A stretch of 64,000 nucleotides of DNA from Anoplopoma fimbria (taxonomy: Eukaryota; Chordata; Actinopteri; Perciformes; Anoplopomatidae), in assembly GCF_027596085.1 (NCBI RefSeq), contig NC_072462.1, positions 23,267,112-23,331,111 on the forward strand, read 5' to 3'. Shown here piece by piece: positions 59,540 through 64,000 of this stretch. The translations under genes and the position numbers were made by a program. The notes beneath the pieces were generated by a model. It did not search any database. It was not told the origin of the DNA and was given only the letters and a program-made list of their open reading frames with translations. The number at the start of each line of letters is the position of its first letter. Position 1 is the first letter of the stretch.

Positions 59540-60100
59540 AATCCGGATGGGAAGGCAGTCAGGCCAAGTTTGTCACTGCATCCACGCGGGCCATCGCTGG
59601 AACCTCCAGGAAAACTGTTCTTTGATAAACATTGATGTTTGTAGATCTGTACTCCCGTGCCGTTTGTTCTGCTGCACAAATATTCCCATCACAATCCCAT
59701 CAGACTCCCCCTTACGTGCACCACCTTTCATTTTCTCTGCTTTACCGCCTCCCTCTGTTCACTTCTTGGGTGAACAGAGGGTTTTTTGATTTTTTTTTTA
59801 TACTTTGTGGTGCTAATGAGTCCTCGCCTCTGCGACTGTAAACACAGGATGGCGGCCACAACAGTTGCATAAACAGAGACAAATCTTTTGATTGTGGTTA
59901 GAGTGTCCTCTTATTGACACATGAAGAGATTGAGCCGTGCTACAATGAGCGCCAATTACAGAAGCATAATGAATCGAGTCTGAACGTCTTCATGTGAGTT
60001 AGTGAAGTCAATCAAAAGTCAAACGTTAATGGACGCGTTCGCCGCAAATTCAGTAATGTCTGTCTGGTGAGCTGCTTGTTTCAATGCTACTTGCCGAGCT
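59540..60100. other. Low-repeat block with hairpin, candidate regulatory region
   Basis: The part 59,930-60,080 (GAGCGCCAATTACAGAAGCA, TAATGAATCGAGTCTGAACG, AGTCAATCAAAAGTCAAACG) is low-repeat with homeodomain-like cores. A 12-bp hairpin lies at 59,751-59,781. Conservation is not testable here. Confidence 0.25.
59751..59781. repeat. Perfect 12-bp inverted repeat
   Basis: CCCTCTGTTCAC (59,751-59,762) pairs exactly with GTGAACAGAGGG (59,770-59,781) around a 7-nt spacer. A T-rich run follows directly, but this is not a bacterial terminator context. Confidence 0.9.
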
Positions 60101-61560
60101 GGTTCAGTACTCACACGCCTGGTTTTATCAGCACGTATTGGAACCAAAGACAGGAGGGGGTCAGATGGAGGCTAGCATCTTATTTGTGGAGATAATGTAT
60201 TCACAGGAGGGTACGTTATGCTGAGACAAAGCCTGCCGCGACCATGTCTTCTGCTACAGGAAAGCAGAGTAACCACAGCTAATATATACAGGATAGCACA
60301 AAACCATGGCCTGTTTACACTGAACGCTTCAACTCAATAGAACACGAACTGATTGTAGGGGGGGGGATTATCCTGCATGGAAGACATTTTGACAAAAAAA
60401 ATAAAAGTTTCCAGTTTCACAAGCCACTCAATTATTACAGTTTCCTTCTTGTGATTGATAACTCATGTTCCATGCAAACACCCGTTCATTACCTCCTCCT
60501 CTGCTCCCTACATGCATCATTCCATATTTTCTTACCCATTTTTTCCCCTCACTGTGTAGCCCTGGCCAGCACACATGTGGTTAATGGGATGATGATGTGC
60601 AGACCTCTCAGTGCAGCAGCGGAGGGGGGGTGCAGGGAAACGCAAGCCCCAGTCGACTTAAATAACCAAATAATTGGAATGTCGAAAAACAATGGTTTCC
60701 TGACTTCTCCGCGACCCCTCACCTTATCATTTGAGGGTCACGGAGGCCTAAACTTGAACCCATCTTACCCCAGAACGTTTGGCTGGCTGCCACCTCGGGT
60801 TAACCCCCACAGCCAGCGGCCAGCCACAAGAGCTACAGGGGCCCGTCAGTCCCACTGAGCGGATGTGGACTGCTCAGATAAGCCTCCCACTGGACTGCAA
60901 TTGCGTTCTGCTTCCTTCCACTCTCCCTCCTGCTCTTTGCTGTGGTTTTTCTAACACCACCAACATACATTTATAAAGAGCTAAAAAGCTACATGCTAAT
61001 GATGGGAAACTACAGGAAACTTTGCACCCCCTAAACCACTAGAATTTCAACCAGCGAGCTATGCATGCAGTTTGCACCCATCCTAGAAAAATACAAAAAG
61101 ACCCAGTATAGTGTGAACACACTGTAGGTTTAATAATGTCAGGCTGCAAGCCTGTTGATCCAGCTTGGTACCAGGGAAACTGCAGCGAGTTACCTTGGTT
61201 ACAGATCTCTTTGACTATCTCCATCTACCTGCTGCCTTAGGAGAGGGGCTGAGAGTTGTTATGGCAAAATTAAAATGCATTCCAGGTCAAGTAGTTAGAA
61301 AATGAAAGAAATGAAGGGCAGTCTTCTGCCTTCAAATAATTGGGACATCACATTTGTGTAACGCTGTGTTTCATCCGGTCTCAGGTCGTATGTGCAGTCA
61401 GAGAGCATTAACAGAACACAGGTGAAGAAGAGAAATACAACCTACAAAACAACTCAAAAAATAATAAAATGAATTTAAACTGAATTTAGAGTCACAGGGC
61501 AATTCAACTTGGCTTACTATAACGCAGGATGGACACAAGTGTGGGAAGGTGTTGAAATAA
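60101..61560. other. Non-coding stretch, no gene seen
   Basis: A plus-strand frame of 135 codons at 60,451 crosses GC-rich text with no recognisable domain, and a second frame overlaps its end. A G-run lies near 60,358-60,367. No repeat family. Confidence 0.4.
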
Positions 61561-63539
61561 TATGAACCAAAATTAAGTTTGAGTGGGACGCACCGCTAAT
61601 GTTAGCAAGCTAGGCTAACTTGCTTCCACGGTGAAATACAAACTTAATCACTGATGATATTATCGATAGTATCGCTATTCGGGCTTGTTTGACATGTTTT
61701 TAGGTGGCCTGTGGTGAATTTTTTTAAAATACAGTAGAAGATATCTCGAGCATCTATCTTATAAATTGCTGTGCTCATTGCACATCCTAGTCTAAACATT
61801 AGATGTCAGAAGGATTTTTTGAAAATATCGCTGTCTTAGTCTCTTAATTTCTGCCTCTTTTGTTTGTTACATTCTTATATTAAATAGTTGACCATTTCTG
61901 CCAGTTTTAACGTCACTTATTTACAAGATCACACATATCATCATAATATTTTAAGTGAGCACTTTATTTGAGTTTAAAATTAATTTGAATTCAATTTAAG
62001 AGCAGCAGATAGAGAAATACTTTTAATAATATCAATGCACGCCAAAAAATGACAGTAATGTCAAATGTTAAATTGTTCAGTGTTGCCCAGTTATATTGAG
62101 ATGGCCTATAGAGATAACCCTAACCCTTTTTTTTGTGGCACATGGCGTTTGCTTGTCTCCAAATCACCCACAATCAAAAAAGTTTGTCCACCCCCTGGCC
62201 TATAAGCTCTCGTAGTCATTCAGAGAGAGCAGATAAAATGTTGCGTTTCTGTTAGCACCTTCAAAATAATCAGATTTTGAATATAATGAATTAGAACAAG
62301 ACCCTGTCAGAGTTTCATTGTCTTATTCTATCATTTGTCAGAACTCATTGGCAAGAAGGAAGGATAAAATAACACTGAATGAAACGAAGCAGCAGACAGA
62401 ATATAAATAATTTGAAGGCTTTAACAACTCAATATGGGATCAGAATATACTACCACCTGCAGAGCTGCAGACACCCTGCTGCTGCTGACAGTTGGTTTTA
62501 CCATATTGGAAGTGAGAGCAGATTTGTGTTGGGCTTTACTCAGTGAAGGAAAAATATTTATTTTCTCACTTTTTTCTTTTATACTTTCATTATTCTCTTT
62601 GATCTGAAACCCAAAAGGAGCACATTTATTTTATTATCATACATAGATATAACCCACCTTTCATTTTAGTACTTCATCCCAGCAAAGGATGCCTTTAAAG
62701 CAGTCAAAACAGAGTATTAACAATAGATTTAAAAAAACAACCAGACAGGCAATGATGGGAAATGACAGAGAGAATTATTTGAATCATAAGAAGGGTTAAC
62801 TGAAAAATGAAAGTCATTTTGTTGAGGACAGAATACAGGAGGGGCTGAACATGTTTTCCTTCTCCTAGCAAATGTTCTGCCCTCTTGTCCCCTCTATATT
62901 TATTCAGGCTTTACTCTCTTTGTGAAGTGACAATAAACAGTTTCAGTCCCTCTCCTAATCAATTGAGAAAACTGAACCGCCGTGCTCTTTGAAGCCTATA
63001 GACACGGCTACGTTGTACAAGGTCATCACGAAAAAGGCTTTAAAAGCACTGCCAATGAGAATTCAGTTTGAAAATCTCCCCATTTTGCAGCACATCTAAA
63101 GTGTTCTTTTTGTTTTTACTGATATTAATGACATTTTACGAGAGATTATATTGCATTATTGAATTTCCAGATCTACCCATGAGATATTTCTCATTTTCCC
63201 ATGATCTGTGTGGACAAAATGTTTTTCTGAATTTCATACTGTTCTTATTTTCTGATAAACCTTGCATGTGTTGGAAGATTTGGTAAAAAAACAACAACAA
63301 ATGTACTAGGAAATCCTATTACTGGCCGGGCAGATACAGTATTCAACCATGTGACACAATACAAGACACAACTATATGCTGCAATAGATGCTCAAAGTGT
63401 TGCATGCAACATACAAAACTGTGACTGGAAGAAATAAGACCTGGGATGTTGTAAGCACCTCTATGAGAACACGAAATGTATTAAATGTAGTTTGTAGCAT
63501 GAAGATCCCAATCAGCACCATGGCTCGCTTTGACATTAC
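61561..63539. other. AT-rich non-coding stretch
   Basis: Near-palindromic AGCAAGCTAGGCTAACTTGC lies at 61,604-61,623. TAACCCTAACCC near 62,116 is too short to call a telomere-type repeat. No gene. Confidence 0.4.
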
Positions 63540-63850
63540 TTCACACTGATGGAAAACACAGATACTACCTCATTATTTCTGCAAGGAAAACACCACTCTC
63601 CACTCCAGGGCCGCTTCTGTGAGCGAGACAAAGAGGGGTTTGTGTACCGAGTCGCCCCCGCTGCCAAAGACAATATAACGTGGAAGCTCTACCTGTCTCC
63701 ACACTTCCTGACTTGTGCAAAAGCTGCTTTTTATTTTCAAGATAGGACTAGTCTTGGATCAGCTTTAGGTAATATAATTAATGCACCTCATGCAGGACAC
63801 CACAGAGTGACTTCGCTTTAATTAAAAGGCTCTGGCTCCTGGCTATGTTG
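63540..63850. other. Low-repeat block, candidate regulatory region or unrecognised exon
   Basis: A 90-codon frame runs from 63,549 on the plus strand. Its protein has no domain that I know and no supporting splice pattern was established. Composition is balanced and repeat-free, so a conserved non-coding element is as likely as anything. Confidence 0.18.
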
Positions 63851-63956
63851 TAGAGAGAAAAGTGAAGGGTTGAGGGGCATGAATTCACATGTGCTCTTTG
63901 ACGCACATTCATATATCATGAACGAAGGCCTGCGTATGAGAAGATCACATGTATAT

Positions 63957-63957
<1 letters not shown>

Positions 63958-64000
<43 letters not shown>
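63958..64000. repeat. (CA)n microsatellite cut by window end
   Basis: At least 21 CA units continue to the last base, so the true length is unknown. Confidence 0.97.

Noticed and set aside
59751..59815. Hairpin plus T-run resembling an intrinsic terminator
   Set aside because: The window is eukaryotic, with no adjacent gene, so a bacterial-type terminator makes no sense here.
60451..60858. 135-codon plus-strand frame
   Set aside because: No recognised domain; its end overlaps another frame in GC-rich sequence.

Overview
This window looks like non-coding DNA from a ray-finned fish, most likely a percomorph (acanthomorph) teleost. The reasons are very long (CA)n/(GT)n arrays in a moderately AT-rich background and several interspersed repeat families that I recognise from memory as common in percomorph genomes. 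I found no protein-coding exon, tRNA, rRNA or CRISPR array that I can defend. Most open frames are chance frames, and many are simply translated dinucleotide repeats (Cys-Val or His-Thr runs). The window is best read as part of a gene desert or a large intron.

Layout. Positions 1-4,000 carry four long GT/CA arrays and a strong hairpin near 2,140. Positions 4,960-7,610 hold two copies of one repeat rich in GGTTCT/AGAACC. Positions 8,330-9,240 are low-repeat sequence that could include regulatory elements. A repeat called B here starts near 9,955. Degenerate tandem sequence lies at 14,900, and a long TCT array at 16,003-16,081. Repeats C and A sit next to each other at 20,356-21,095. Long GT and AC arrays follow at 22,075 and 24,102. 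Six degenerate tandem units lie at 28,109-28,620. A probable hAT-type element spans 30,768-31,580, and a second copy of C starts at 33,378. An E-type repeat interrupted by a D-type repeat spans 38,164-39,115. The clearest mobile element is a short hAT element with an exact 8-bp target duplication at 47,761-48,073. An element with imperfect foldback ends lies at 51,605-52,012. Another A copy is at 54,262-54,665, and a B copy split by an A copy at 56,400-57,255. A perfect 25-bp inverted repeat is at 57,988-58,051. The window ends inside a CA array.

Between these lie stretches with no visible repeat. Some combine balanced composition with TAAT/ATTA-type cores and could be conserved non-coding elements, but this cannot be tested without alignment to other genomes. 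No genes are present to work together. What can be read is layered transposon history, including two nested insertions, and several sequences able to form hairpins, cruciforms, Z-DNA or H-DNA. I saw no convincing previously undescribed system. The best leads are the 25-bp inverted repeat, the foldback element and the nested repeats.
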